Part shown: positions 27,016 to 36,003 of the stretch, piece by piece
Layout of the letters: the number at the start of each line of letters is the position of its first letter
How positions within the stretch are numbered: the stretch's first letter is position 1
Origin: Natrinema halophilum
GTDB lineage: Archaea; Halobacteriota; Halobacteria; Halobacteriales; Natrialbaceae
Length of the DNA: 64,000 bases
Direction of reading: 5' to 3'
Assembly: GCF_013402815.2 (NCBI RefSeq)
Contig: NZ_CP084880.1
Span: 310,001 to 374,000 of the forward strand
Made by a program: the position numbers and the translations under genes
Notes under the pieces: generated by a model
What the model saw: the letters and a program-made list of their open reading frames with translations, nothing else
The model's database searches: none
Told to the model about the DNA's origin: nothing

Positions 27016-29466
27016 TTACGCTTCGCGGCGCTCGATCGCCGCTTTGACGTCCGTCGCAGTGATCGGGAGCGACGTCATGCGCACCCCAACGGCGTCACTA
27101 ATCGCGTTACTGAGCGCGGGTGGGATTCCGTTCGTCGGCAGTTCGCCGATGGATTTGGCGCCGAACGGGCCCGTCGGCTCGTGTGTTTCGACCAGGATCG
27201 TCTCCATCGGTGGGTGATCCGTCGTCCGTGGCATCCCGTATTGACGGAACCCGGTCGTCTGTGGGTTCCCCTCGTCGTCGAACTCCAACCCGCCACTCGT
27301 CGCGTACTCGAGGCTCATGTGTTGGCCTCCCTCGACCTGCCCCTCGGCAAGCGGTGGATTGATCGCAACGCCGCAGTCGGCCGCGTAGACCAGTTTGTTC
27401 AGTTCGAACTCGCCGGTCTCCTCGTCGACGGTGACGTCCACGAATTGCGCGCCGAACGGCGGCGGACTCTCGTCCGTCGAGTGGTGGCCGTCGCCCATGA
27501 TCTGTTCGCGTTCGTCGTGGCCGTAGGTCGCTTCGTAGCCGATTTCCTCTAAGTCGACGCTCGCGTCCGTCTCCTCGCTGTAGACTTCCCCGTTTCCGGT
27601 CTCGAGGTTCGCTTCGGGTTCCTCGAGGAGTTTCGATCCCCAGTACAATAGGCGATCTTTGGCGTCTTCGGCTGCTTTTTTGACCGCCGTTCCGCTGATG
27701 TACGTCGTCGACGACGCGTAGGAGCCGTAGTCGAACGGCGTGATGTCAGTATCTGACGATTTGACGACGATATCATCCGGTCGACAGCCGAGCACTTCGG
27801 CTGCGACCTGGCTGAACATCGTATCGTTTCCCGTTCCAGTGTCGACACCGCCGACGTGAAGGTGGAACGAGCCGTCCTCGTTCATCATAAGTTTTGCAGC
27901 GCCGAGTTCCTTGCCAGCGACCCCGCTTCCCTGTGCACACATCGCCATCCCGACCCCACGATGGAGGTTGTCTTCCTCGGGTTGCTCGACGTCGTCCCAG
28001 CCGATCGCGTCCATGCCGCGTTCGATACACTCTTCCAGGCCACAGGAGCGAATTCGTCGGGCAAAACGATCGTCGTCCTTGAGGATGGTCGAAACGTCGT
28101 CGAGATCCCCCTTTCGTATCGCGTTTTGGCGCTTGAACTCGATGGGGTCTATCCCGAGGTCGCGGGCAACCTCATCCATGTGTGCCTCGACGGCGAAGTG
28201 ACCCTGTGGGGCACCGTACCCGCGCATCGCGGCACCCATCGGCAGGTTCGTGTGAACGACGTCGCCCTCGAACCGGATGTTCGGAACGCGCGGATACAGC
28301 GGAAGCGCCTTTGTTCCGACGTTCGTTGCGACCGTCATCCCGTGGGTGCCGTACGCTCCGGCGTTCGAGCGCGCATAGAGGTCCATCGCCACGATCGTCC
28401 CGTCCTCGGTCACTGCCGATCGCATCGTCATGTCCATCGGATGGCGCGACCGCAGCGCGTAGAATTCCTCCTGTCGCGTCATCTCGAGTTTGACGGGTCG
28501 GTCGACCTCGAGGTGAAGTGCGAACGCGATCGGTTCGATCGCCATCTCCTGTTTCGCGCCGAAACCGGCGCCGACGCGGGGTTTATCCACGCGGATATCT
28601 CGGATCGGCACGTCGAAGACGTGCGCGAGCTGTCGTCGCGTGTGATTTGGCACCTGCGTTGCGGTGATGAACGTGTATCTGTCGTCTTCGTCCGTATAGG
28701 CGATCGTCGTGTGGGGCTCTGGAACGCAGTGGGACTGATACGGCGTGTCCAGTTCGGTCTCGTGTACATGGACGTCGTCACGCTCGAACGCTTGCTCGAC
28801 GTCGCCGATTTCTCCTTCGAAGTGCGACTCGAGGTTACGTTCGTACTCCGCGCCGCTCTGTGCGTTTTCCACCTCGTCGTCTTCGAACAGCCGTGGCGCA
28901 TCCGGTTCCATCGCCCTCTCTACGTCGAAAACGGCGTCGCGTTCCTCGTACTCGACCTCGATCGCGCGGGCGGCTCGATCCGCGATCTCACCGGTTTCGG
29001 CGGCGACGGCCGCGACCGGATCTCCCACGAACCGAACGTGTCTCCTGAGAACGCGCATATCCCACGGACTCGGTTCCGGATAGGACTGGCCGGAACTCGA
29101 GTACAGCGTGTTGGGAACGGCGTCGTCCCAGGGTGTGACGACTGCGTATACGCCGTCCATCGATTCGGCCTTGCTTGTATTGATATCTGTCACGATGCCG
29201 TGTGCGACGTCGCTGCGGACGACCGTCCCGTGGGCGAGGTCGGGAAACTGACGGCTGTAATCGGCTGTATACTGCGCCTCGCCCGTAACGATCTTCCGCG
29301 CGTCGTCCTTTTCGACGTCCGTCGTGAGATTTTCGCGTTCGTCACTAGGTTTGCGGTTGTTCTCCGGTTCGTCCCACTCCATCGGGGACTGCTCGGAGTC
29401 GGCGACTCGTCGCTCGCCTTCTTCGGTCGTGTCGTCGGGACGATCTCGTTCAGTCGGTTTACTCAT
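27016..29466 (-). CDS. molybdenum hydroxylase large (Mo) subunit, copy 1 (xanthine dehydrogenase family)
   Basis: 816 residues. The Mo-subunit pattern is complete: KIVTGEAQYTADY, VRSDVAHG, cofactor-contacting KPRVGAGFGAKQEM near residue 300, GAAMRGYGAPQGHFA, VGGVDTGTGNDTMFSQ, SYASSTTYISG, and the C-terminal GAKSIGELPTNGIPPALSNA in which the Glu is the catalytic base equivalent of xanthine dehydrogenase. It hydroxylates purines or other N-heterocycles using water. A polar leader of about 60 residues precedes the domain. It overlaps the 2Fe-2S gene by ATGA. No FAD subunit is in the window, so electrons must leave by another route. Selenium-dependence is inferred from context. Confidence 0.87.
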   Translation of the reverse strand: MSKPTERDRPDDTTEEGERRVADSEQSPMEWDEPENNRKPSDERENLTTDVEKDDARKIVTGEAQYTADYSRQFPDLAHGTVVRSDVAHGIVTDINTSKAESMDGVYAVVTPWDDAVPNTLYSSSGQSYPEPSPWDMRVLRRHVRFVGDPVAAVAAETGEIADRAARAIEVEYEERDAVFDVERAMEPDAPRLFEDDEVENAQSGAEYERNLESHFEGEIGDVEQAFERDDVHVHETELDTPYQSHCVPEPHTTIAYTDEDDRYTFITATQVPNHTRRQLAHVFDVPIRDIRVDKPRVGAGFGAKQEMAIEPIAFALHLEVDRPVKLEMTRQEEFYALRSRHPMDMTMRSAVTEDGTIVAMDLYARSNAGAYGTHGMTVATNVGTKALPLYPRVPNIRFEGDVVHTNLPMGAAMRGYGAPQGHFAVEAHMDEVARDLGIDPIEFKRQNAIRKGDLDDVSTILKDDDRFARRIRSCGLEECIERGMDAIGWDDVEQPEEDNLHRGVGMAMCAQGSGVAGKELGAAKLMMNEDGSFHLHVGGVDTGTGNDTMFSQVAAEVLGCRPDDIVVKSSDTDITPFDYGSYASSTTYISGTAVKKAAEDAKDRLLYWGSKLLEEPEANLETGNGEVYSEETDASVDLEEIGYEATYGHDEREQIMGDGHHSTDESPPPFGAQFVDVTVDEETGEFELNKLVYAADCGVAINPPLAEGQVEGGQHMSLEYATSGGLEFDDEGNPQTTGFRQYGMPRTTDHPPMETILVETHEPTGPFGAKSIGELPTNGIPPALSNAISDAVGVRMTSLPITATDVKAAIERREA

Positions 29467-30008
29467 CGATCCGTCTCACCTCGTGAATCGACCTCGAGTC
29501 CCGTGTCCTCGCAGCGACACGAGTATCCGCCATCGGCAGCAACCGTCTGCTCACCCATTCGTTCCGATGCCTCGAGGACCGCTTCGACGATTTTCTTGTA
29601 TCCGGTACACCGACAGAGGTTGTCAGACAGCGCCTCCCGGACTTCAGCCTCGCTCGGTGATGGGTTCTCCTCCAGCAGCGCCTTCGATCGCATAATCATC
29701 CCCGGAATACAGAATCCACACTGCAGCGCCGAGTTGTCGACGAACGCCTGCTGAACCGGGTGCAGATCGTCCTGAGTGCCGAGCCCTTCGACCGTCTCGA
29801 TGGTCGCACCGTCGGCCTTCACGACCGGCGTTATACACGACATCGTCGGCTCTCCATCGATCTGGACGGTACACATTCCACACGCGCCGGTGTCACAGCC
29901 GCGCTTAGCACCGGTGTATCCGTTCTGACGCAACACGTCGAGCAGGAGGTCTGATTTCGATACCTCGAAGGACCGTTCGTTACCGTTGATTGTACATTCG
30001 ATGTGCAT
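29463..30008 (-). CDS. molybdenum hydroxylase 2Fe-2S subunit, copy 1
   Basis: 181 residues starting at ATG 30008 (MHIECTING); a longer reading frame begins at 30047 but adds no conserved residues. It has the plant-type 2Fe-2S site C-x4-C-x2-C-x11-C (GCDTGACGMC and SC after 11 residues) and the second site CGFC ... CRC of the xanthine-dehydrogenase family. It passes electrons from the molybdenum subunit. The C-terminal 25 residues carry an extra CRC and are not in the usual fold. It is the first gene of a two-gene minus-strand operon; AT-rich DNA upstream (30090-30120) likely holds the promoter. Confidence 0.88.
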   Translation of the reverse strand: MHIECTINGNERSFEVSKSDLLLDVLRQNGYTGAKRGCDTGACGMCTVQIDGEPTMSCITPVVKADGATIETVEGLGTQDDLHPVQQAFVDNSALQCGFCIPGMIMRSKALLEENPSPSEAEVREALSDNLCRCTGYKKIVEAVLEASERMGEQTVAADGGYSCRCEDTGLEVDSRGETDR

Positions 30009-30288
30009 ATGGCTCACTCTATGGGGGATGCTACCACTATACCTCACACCACACGTACCGGAACCTTAAGATTTGTCGAGGTTTCTGCTCACTAATAATA
30101 TGTAATAAAACATTTTTGGAGGTTATCCTTATTCACAGATACGTGAGATCACGAATGCCTGAAAGTCCCGAATCCGCGAACGACGTCCGTTCGATAGGTC
30201 GGGAGTGTGACCCGCGGAGACGGGTCAGATAACGGAGAGTGCGAAGAATGGAGGGAATGGTGGTCCGAAGTGTCAGATTGGGGTTAGC

Positions 30289-32733
30289 TCACTCGTCGTC
30301 TTCGAGGGCGGCTCTGATTTTTTCCGGGGTGATCGGCATGTCGGTGATCCGAACGCCGACCGTTTCACGGATGGCGTTGCTCAGCGCGGGCGGAACCGTG
30401 TTCGTCGGCACTTCCGCCACGGATTTGGCGCCGAACGGGCCGGTCGGCTCGTGCGTTTCGACCAGAATCGACTCGATCGTCGGCGTCTCCGACGCCGTAG
30501 GCCAGTCGTAGTCGCCGAAACTCGTCACCTCCGATCGGCCGTCGTCGTCGAACGTAATGCCTTCGCTGACCGCCATCTCGTAGCTCATGTGGTTTGCGCC
30601 TTCGACCTGTCCCTCTGCCATGCCGGGGTTGATCGCGACCCCGCAATCGACCGCGACGACGAGCTTGTTGACCTCGAACTCGCCGGTTTCTTCGTCGACG
30701 GTGACGTCCGCGAACTGTGCGGCAAACGGCGGCGGACTCTCCTCCGTGCAGTGGGTCCCTTTTCCGAGGATGTGTTCGCGTTCATCGTGCCCGTAGGCGG
30801 CCTCGTAACCGATCTCTTCGAGGCTGACGCTCTCACCCGTCTCTTCACTGTAGACCTCCCCGTCTCCCGTCTCGAGGTTCGCTTCGGGTTCCTCGAGAAG
30901 TTTCGAGCCCCAGTGAAGGATGCGCTCTTTCGCGTCCTCTGCGGCCTTTTTGACCGCCATGCCGCTGATGTAAGTCGTCGAGGAGGCGTACGCCCCGTAG
31001 TCGAAGGGCGTGACGTCCGTGTCGGACGATTTAATGACGATGTCCGTTTCGGGACAGCCGAGCACTTCGGCTGCGATCTGGATGAACGCCGTGTCCGCTC
31101 CGGTTCCGATATCGACGCCGCCGACGTGCAGGTGGAACGACCCGTCCTCGTTCATCATGAGCTGGGCGGCACCGAGTTCGTCGCCCGCGACACCGGTCCC
31201 CTGTGCGGAGAGTGCCATCCCGATGCCTCGGTGGCGGTGCTCCTCGTCCGGTTGGTCGATGTCGCCCCATCCGATCGCGTCCATACCGCGTTCGATACAC
31301 TCGTCGAGGCCGCACGAGCGGATTCGTCGCTCTGCACCTTCGCCACCCATCATGCCGGCGATTTCGTCGAGATCGCCGACTTCCATGTAATGGCGTTTGC
31401 GGAACTCGATGGGATCGAGGTCGAGATCGCGGGCCACCTCGTCTAAGTGTCCCTCGAGCGCGAGGGTGCCCTGTGGGGCGCCGTAGCCACGCATCGCCCC
31501 CGTCTGTGGGGTGTTCGTGTGGACGATATCGGCTTTGAATCGCGCGTTCGGAACCTTCGAGTACAGCGGCATCGGCTTGCTACCGACGTTTCCGGCGACG
31601 GTCATGCCGTGACTCCCGTACGCGCCCGTGTTCGAGAGCGCGTACAGATCGATGGCTTCGATCGACCCATCGTCGGTAACTGCGGTGCGCGCTCGGACTT
31701 TCATCGGGTGTCGCGAGCGCATCCCGGCGAACTCCTCTTCGCGCGTCGCTTCGTAGATGACTGGACGGTCGGCCGCGAGGGCCAGCGCGAGCGGAATCGG
31801 CTCGACGACCATCGCCTGTTTGCCGCCGAAGCCGCCACCGACCCGTGGCTTCGAGACGCGAATGTCCCGAATGGGGATGTCGAACAGGTGAGCTAGCTGT
31901 CGGCGCGTGTGATTGGGTACCTGCGTACTCGTGACGAGTACGTGTCTGTCGTCCTCGTCGGTGTACGCGAGGGTGGTATGTTTCTCGATCTGGGCGTGGG
32001 ACTGTCGGATCGTCTCCCACTCGGTTTCGTGGACGTGGACGTCGTCACGATCGACGGCCCCGTCGACGTCACCGATCTCGCCCTCGATCTGGGACATCCG
32101 ATTGCGGCTGTAATCGTGCCCGACGATCTTGTTCTCGACCTCGTCGTCGCCGAATATCTGGGGGGCGTCCTCGGAGTATGCCTCCTCGGGATCGAGTACG
32201 TAGTCGTTCTCCTCGTATTCGACCTCGATGGCGTCGGCCGCGGCGCGTGCAGTCTCGGCGTCGTCAGCCGCGATTGCTGCGACCGGATCGCCGATGTAGC
32301 GGACGTGCTCGTTGAGCACGTTCATGTCCCATGGGCTCGGTTCGGGGTAGGACTGACCCGCGCTCGTATACTTCGCGTCCGGGGTTTCGTCGGACCACGG
32401 CGTCAGAACGGCGTGGACGCCGTCCATCTCTTCTGCGTCGTTCGTGTCGATATTCGCCACTCGACCGTGTGGAACGTCGCTACGGACGACGGCGGCGTGT
32501 GCGAGGTCCGGGAACTTCTTCTCGTAATCCGCTGTGTATTTCGCCTGACCGGTGACGAGTTTCGGATCGTCGTCTTTCTCGGCCGATTGGGAGACGCTGG
32601 CTCGTTCGTCGGGGGCTAGATTGTTGTTCTCCGGTTCGTCCCACTCGAGTGGATGGTCCTCGAATTCCGTGACGTCCTGTTCCGGGTGCGATGCGGTACC
32701 ACCATCGGGCTTCGGATCGTTTTCGTTACTCAT
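30289..32733 (-). CDS. molybdenum hydroxylase large (Mo) subunit, copy 2
   Basis: 814 residues from ATG 32733. It is a clear paralogue of the copy at 27016-29466, with the same order: KLVTGQAKYTADY, PRVGGGFGGKQAM (more canonical than copy 1's GAGFGAKQ), GAMRGYGAPQGTLA, VGGVDIGTGADTAF, AYASSTTYISG and GAKSVAEVPTNTVPPALSNA with the conserved Glu. The acidic leader is about 55 residues. It overlaps its 2Fe-2S gene by eight bases. Purine-degrading bacteria with selenium-dependent enzymes often have two (xanthine dehydrogenase and purine hydroxylase), so two substrates are plausible. Tandem duplication is visible from sequence; the substrates are not. Confidence 0.87.
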   Translation of the reverse strand: MSNENDPKPDGGTASHPEQDVTEFEDHPLEWDEPENNNLAPDERASVSQSAEKDDDPKLVTGQAKYTADYEKKFPDLAHAAVVRSDVPHGRVANIDTNDAEEMDGVHAVLTPWSDETPDAKYTSAGQSYPEPSPWDMNVLNEHVRYIGDPVAAIAADDAETARAAADAIEVEYEENDYVLDPEEAYSEDAPQIFGDDEVENKIVGHDYSRNRMSQIEGEIGDVDGAVDRDDVHVHETEWETIRQSHAQIEKHTTLAYTDEDDRHVLVTSTQVPNHTRRQLAHLFDIPIRDIRVSKPRVGGGFGGKQAMVVEPIPLALALAADRPVIYEATREEEFAGMRSRHPMKVRARTAVTDDGSIEAIDLYALSNTGAYGSHGMTVAGNVGSKPMPLYSKVPNARFKADIVHTNTPQTGAMRGYGAPQGTLALEGHLDEVARDLDLDPIEFRKRHYMEVGDLDEIAGMMGGEGAERRIRSCGLDECIERGMDAIGWGDIDQPDEEHRHRGIGMALSAQGTGVAGDELGAAQLMMNEDGSFHLHVGGVDIGTGADTAFIQIAAEVLGCPETDIVIKSSDTDVTPFDYGAYASSTTYISGMAVKKAAEDAKERILHWGSKLLEEPEANLETGDGEVYSEETGESVSLEEIGYEAAYGHDEREHILGKGTHCTEESPPPFAAQFADVTVDEETGEFEVNKLVVAVDCGVAINPGMAEGQVEGANHMSYEMAVSEGITFDDDGRSEVTSFGDYDWPTASETPTIESILVETHEPTGPFGAKSVAEVPTNTVPPALSNAIRETVGVRITDMPITPEKIRAALEDDE

Positions 32734-33271
32734 TCGTCTCACCGTTGCGTTCGGTTCCCTCGCAAGCGTTTGGGGCAGACGGCGTGCCGCCATCCGTCGC
32801 GACGGCCCCGTCACCGTTCATTCGCGCTGCGGCGTCGAGTATCGCTTCGACGGGTTTCTGATATCCGGTACACCGACACAGATTGTCGTCGATAGCCTCC
32901 CGAACCTCCGCTTCGGTCGGGTCGGGAGTCTCCTCGAGCAGTTCCTTCGTCTGGACGATCATTCCCGGGATACAGAACCCACACTGAACTGCGAAGTGGT
33001 CGACGAACGCCTGCTGGATCGGATGGAGCTCGTCCTGACTACCGATGCCTTCGATCGTCTGGATCGTTGCGCCATCAGCTTCCTGGACGGCTTTTCCACA
33101 CGCCATCTCGGCGCTCCCTTCGATGAGGACCTTCGAAGCCCCGCAGATGCCACCGTCACAGCCGCATTTCACGCCCGTGTACCCTTCGCGACGGAGCACC
33201 GATGCGAGATCGTCGTCCGGCGCTGCCTCGATGTCAAGCGATTCGCCGTTGACGGTCAGGCTGAACTGCAC
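32726..33271 (-). CDS. molybdenum hydroxylase 2Fe-2S subunit, copy 2 (Cys-to-Ser in plant-type site)
   Basis: 181 residues, start GTG 33271 with an AGGAGGG ribosome site six bases upstream (33278-33284), unusual in mostly leaderless haloarchaea. The second cluster site is normal (CGFC ... CRC). In the first, plant-type site the run is C38-x4-C43-x2-S46-x11-C58: the third cysteine ligand of copy 1 is serine here. An extra cysteine sits at C36. Serine can ligate iron in engineered ferredoxins but changes potential and stability. So this cluster may be altered, or C36 may substitute. The upstream gap is divergent with the F420 oxidoreductase gene. Confidence 0.87.
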   Translation of the reverse strand: MQFSLTVNGESLDIEAAPDDDLASVLRREGYTGVKCGCDGGICGASKVLIEGSAEMACGKAVQEADGATIQTIEGIGSQDELHPIQQAFVDHFAVQCGFCIPGMIVQTKELLEETPDPTEAEVREAIDDNLCRCTGYQKPVEAILDAAARMNGDGAVATDGGTPSAPNACEGTERNGETNE

Positions 33272-33277
33272 TGTGAT

Positions 33278-33284
33278 CCCTCCT
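33278..33284 (-). promoter_or_regulatory. Shine-Dalgarno site before GTG of the 2Fe-2S subunit
   Basis: AGGAGGG on the minus strand, six bases before GTG 33271. It decides that GTG is the true start of copy 2 of the 2Fe-2S subunit; the gene has a leader, unlike most genes here. Confidence 0.65.
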
Positions 33285-33524
33285 GCGAACGTGTCACTAG
33301 CATACGTATCGTTGTGTAAGATGTGAGATAGCGCTACATATAACTATGGTTGGTTCGACGAGCCCGAACTGAGGCGATCGGACCGACAGTCTGCTTTTCA
33401 TGGGCAAATCGTCGAACAGATCGTCGTGCCATAGATTGTGTCGGCCGGCCACATGAGCTTCGGAGTGGCCACAGACGCCTCGTTCAGGCATAGTTCTAAG
33501 AGCGTGACTCTCGAGATCGAAACT

Positions 33525-34193
33525 ATGGAGATTGCACTCCTCGGCGGAACTGGCGATATCGGTGAAGGACTCGCTCTGCGGTGGGCTCGTGACACCGAGC
33601 ATAGCGTCGTAATCGGCTCGAGAGACCCGGAGAAGGCAACGAGCCGGGCGAACGATTACGACGAACTCCTTTCGGCTCGTGGTGTCGATATCGACGTAAC
33701 CGGTGTTGGCAACGAGGAAGCCGCGGCGACTGCAGATGTCGTCGTCGTGAGCGTTCCGCCCGAGTACGCCACAGATACGGTCGATACCATCGCATCGCAA
33801 CTCGACGACGAGACCGTTCTCGTGAGTCCCGCAGTGGCGATGCGTCGCGACGGTGCGGGCTTTCACTACGAGGCCCCAGAGGCCGGCTCGGTCGCCGAAG
33901 CGATCGAGGATACAGCACCGAACGACGTCCCAATCGTCGGTGCCTTCCAGAACCTCGCGGCCGGCGCGCTCAGTGACCTGGATCGGGACCTGGCTGCGGA
34001 CGTTATCGTCACCAGCGACGACGCGGAGGCAAAAGCTCTCGTGTCATCGCTTGCGGCAGAGATCGACGGGTTGCGAGCCCTCGACGGCGGTCCGCTTGCC
34101 GTTACCGCGCTCGTCGAGAGCATGACGCCGCTCTTGATCAACCTCGCGATGAACAACGACGGAATGCACGACCTCGGCGTTCGATTTCAGTAA
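33525..34193 (+). CDS. F420H2:NADP+ oxidoreductase-like (NADPH-dependent F420 reductase family)
   Basis: 222 residues from ATG 33525. It opens with a Rossmann loop MEIALLGGTGDIGEGLALR (GxGxxG), then SRDPEKA, the NADP-binding arginine region, and ADVVVVSVPPEYA. The C-terminal part FQNLAAGAL and SMTPLLINLAMNN matches the family that moves hydride between F420 and NADP. It is divergent from the second molybdenum hydroxylase operon. With the F420-type oxidoreductase at 16.9 kb and a transhydrogenase at 48.5 kb, it can balance F420, NADP and NAD pools. Direct coupling to the hydroxylases is inference. Confidence 0.83.
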   Translation: MEIALLGGTGDIGEGLALRWARDTEHSVVIGSRDPEKATSRANDYDELLSARGVDIDVTGVGNEEAAATADVVVVSVPPEYATDTVDTIASQLDDETVLVSPAVAMRRDGAGFHYEAPEAGSVAEAIEDTAPNDVPIVGAFQNLAAGALSDLDRDLAADVIVTSDDAEAKALVSSLAAEIDGLRALDGGPLAVTALVESMTPLLINLAMNNDGMHDLGVRFQ

Positions 34194-34353
34194 CGGCCTT
34201 CGCCGGTCTCCGCGACTGAGACCGCCGAACAGAACCAACTGCGGATGGACGTTCGTGAGCAGTTTTCGCGTTCCGACCGCGACCTCGGTGCCGACACCAT
34301 CGGCTCAGTAGTGGTTTCTCAAAACGGATGAAGACCCGATTGCTGTGGCCGAC

Positions 34354-34734
34354 TCAGTCGTTTGCGGCGATCGCTTCGATTTCGACGCCGACGCCCTTCG
34401 GCAGGTTCGCCACCTCGACGGCGCTCCGGGCCGGGGGTTCATCATCGAAGAATTCGGCGTACGTTTCGTTCATCTCGTCGAAGGACTCGATGTCGTCGAG
34501 AAAGACCGTGACCTTGAGTACGTCGCTCATCTCGAGGTCGGCTTCTGCCAGCACGGCTTCGACGTTGGACAGAGACTGTTCAGTCTGGACGGCGATGGGT
34601 TCGTCGTCGAGTAATTCGCCGTCAGGCGTCATCGGAATCTGACCGGCAGTGAACGTCACGTCGCCGTTGGTCGTCGCTTGACTGTACGCACCGACTGCAG
34701 CCGGCGCTTCGTCAGTACTGAGGATACGCTTCAT
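34354..34734 (-). CDS. ridA: RidA family enamine/imine deaminase
   Basis: 126 residues from ATG 34734. Family features: PAAVGAYSQA near the N-terminus, FTAGQIPMTPDGEL, LKVTVFLDDIESF, and the C-terminal PPARSAVEVANLPKGVGVEIEAIA, where R is the substrate-binding arginine. RidA hydrolyses reactive enamines and imines made by PLP enzymes and some catabolic steps. Near pdxS and a PLP lyase-like protein this fits detoxification of such intermediates. It is single and minus strand. Confidence 0.9.
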   Translation of the reverse strand: MKRILSTDEAPAAVGAYSQATTNGDVTFTAGQIPMTPDGELLDDEPIAVQTEQSLSNVEAVLAEADLEMSDVLKVTVFLDDIESFDEMNETYAEFFDDEPPARSAVEVANLPKGVGVEIEAIAAND

Positions 34735-34909
34735 ACGGTTTGCATACAGGTACGACCGTTTAAACGTTACCAAGTGAGGGGGTTCCCCTGTAGCATCCGA
34801 TTGGATATGGCACGTCAGCGTTGCGAACCAGTATATCACATCGAACGTGACAACTCCGACTTTCACGCACGCTATTCCGTAGCTGACTATCAGGTGTCAC
34901 ACGAGGGGA

Positions 34910-35830
34910 TCAAACGCCCCGGCCCTGCATCTTCTCTTCCTCGGAGAGGTCGACGTTCGCGTCGCCTTTCATCCCCTTGCCGAGGTTCTTCGAAATTTCC
35001 GCGAGCGTTTCGGGGTCGTCCCAGTTGTTGGTCGCTTCGACGATCGCTTCGGCCATCACGGGCGGGTTTTCGGCGCCGAAGATGCCGCTGCCGACGAAGA
35101 TGCCGTCGCACTCGTGGTGCATCATGAGCGCGGCGTCGGCAGGCGTCGCGATGCCGCCGGCGGCGAAGTTGACGACGGGGAGCCGGCCCATTTCGGCGGT
35201 CTCGTGGACCAGTTCCGCGGGCGCTTCGATCTCGCGGGCGTAAGCTTCGCGCTCCTCGTGGCTCATCCCCTCGAGTTTGCGGATGGCGCCTTTGATGGTG
35301 CGCTGGTGGTGGACGGCCTGGTTGACGTCGCCGGTGCCGGCCTCGCCTTTGGTGCGGATCATCGCCGCGCCTTCGTCGATCCGGCGCAGCGCCTCGCCGA
35401 GGTCGCGCGCGCCACAGACGAACGGGGCGGTGAAGTCGCGCTTGTCGATGTGGTAGGCGTCGTCGGCGGGCGTCAGCACCTCGCTTTCGTCGATCATGTC
35501 GACACCGACGGCCTCGAGAATCTGGGCCTCTTTGGTGTGGCCGATGCGGGATTTGCCCATAACGGGGATCGAAACCGAGTCGACGATCTCCGCGACGTCG
35601 GCGGGGTCTGCCATCCGGGCGACGCCGCCGCGCTTGCGGATGTCCGCGGGGACGGCCTCGAGAGCCATGACGGCGACGGCGCCGGCGTCCTCGGCGATAC
35701 GAGCCTGTTCGGTGTCGACGACGTCCATGATGACGCCGCCTTTCTGCATGCGCGCGAAGCCGCGCTTGACGAGTTCGGTCCCGCGTCGCAGTTCCTCGAG
35801 ATCGGCTGGTGGATCTATTGCGTTCACCAT
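34910..35830 (-). CDS. pdxS: pyridoxal 5'-phosphate synthase lyase subunit
   Basis: 306 residues from ATG 35830. Highly conserved PdxS (SNZ) TIM barrel: [47 protein letters not shown], the ribose-5-phosphate-binding lysines and [26 protein letters not shown]. It makes PLP from ribulose 5-phosphate or ribose 5-phosphate, glyceraldehyde phosphate and ammonia from PdxT; pdxT is not in the window. A TAATAAC element near 35855-35861 implies a leaderless transcript from 35830. The gene is more GC-rich than its neighbours, fitting strong conservation. PLP supply suits the PLP enzyme in the locus. Confidence 0.95.
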   Translation of the reverse strand: MVNAIDPPADLEELRRGTELVKRGFARMQKGGVIMDVVDTEQARIAEDAGAVAVMALEAVPADIRKRGGVARMADPADVAEIVDSVSIPVMGKSRIGHTKEAQILEAVGVDMIDESEVLTPADDAYHIDKRDFTAPFVCGARDLGEALRRIDEGAAMIRTKGEAGTGDVNQAVHHQRTIKGAIRKLEGMSHEEREAYAREIEAPAELVHETAEMGRLPVVNFAAGGIATPADAALMMHHECDGIFVGSGIFGAENPPVMAEAIVEATNNWDDPETLAEISKNLGKGMKGDANVDLSEEEKMQGRGV

Positions 35831-35973
35831 GGTAGTCGATATCTCCGGCACAATCGTTATTAGCATGTCGTCGGACGGCTACGTTGCACGGGTGTGCCAC
35901 GCGATGGTCACAATTTGCCACAGCCTGACGGACTGTCGCAAAACTATTTGGCGGATAACTCATTCAGGAAACC

Positions 35974-35980
35974 TTTTTAT
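35974..35980 (+). promoter_or_regulatory. TATA element of the purine permease gene
   Basis: TTTTTAT centred about 27 bases before ATG 36004, so the transcript would start at or next to the start codon (leaderless). This supports the ATG at 36004 over upstream TTG 35980 and ATG 35995. Confidence 0.6.
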
Positions 35981-36003
35981 TGATATGGTTTAACATGGAT
36001 CAT

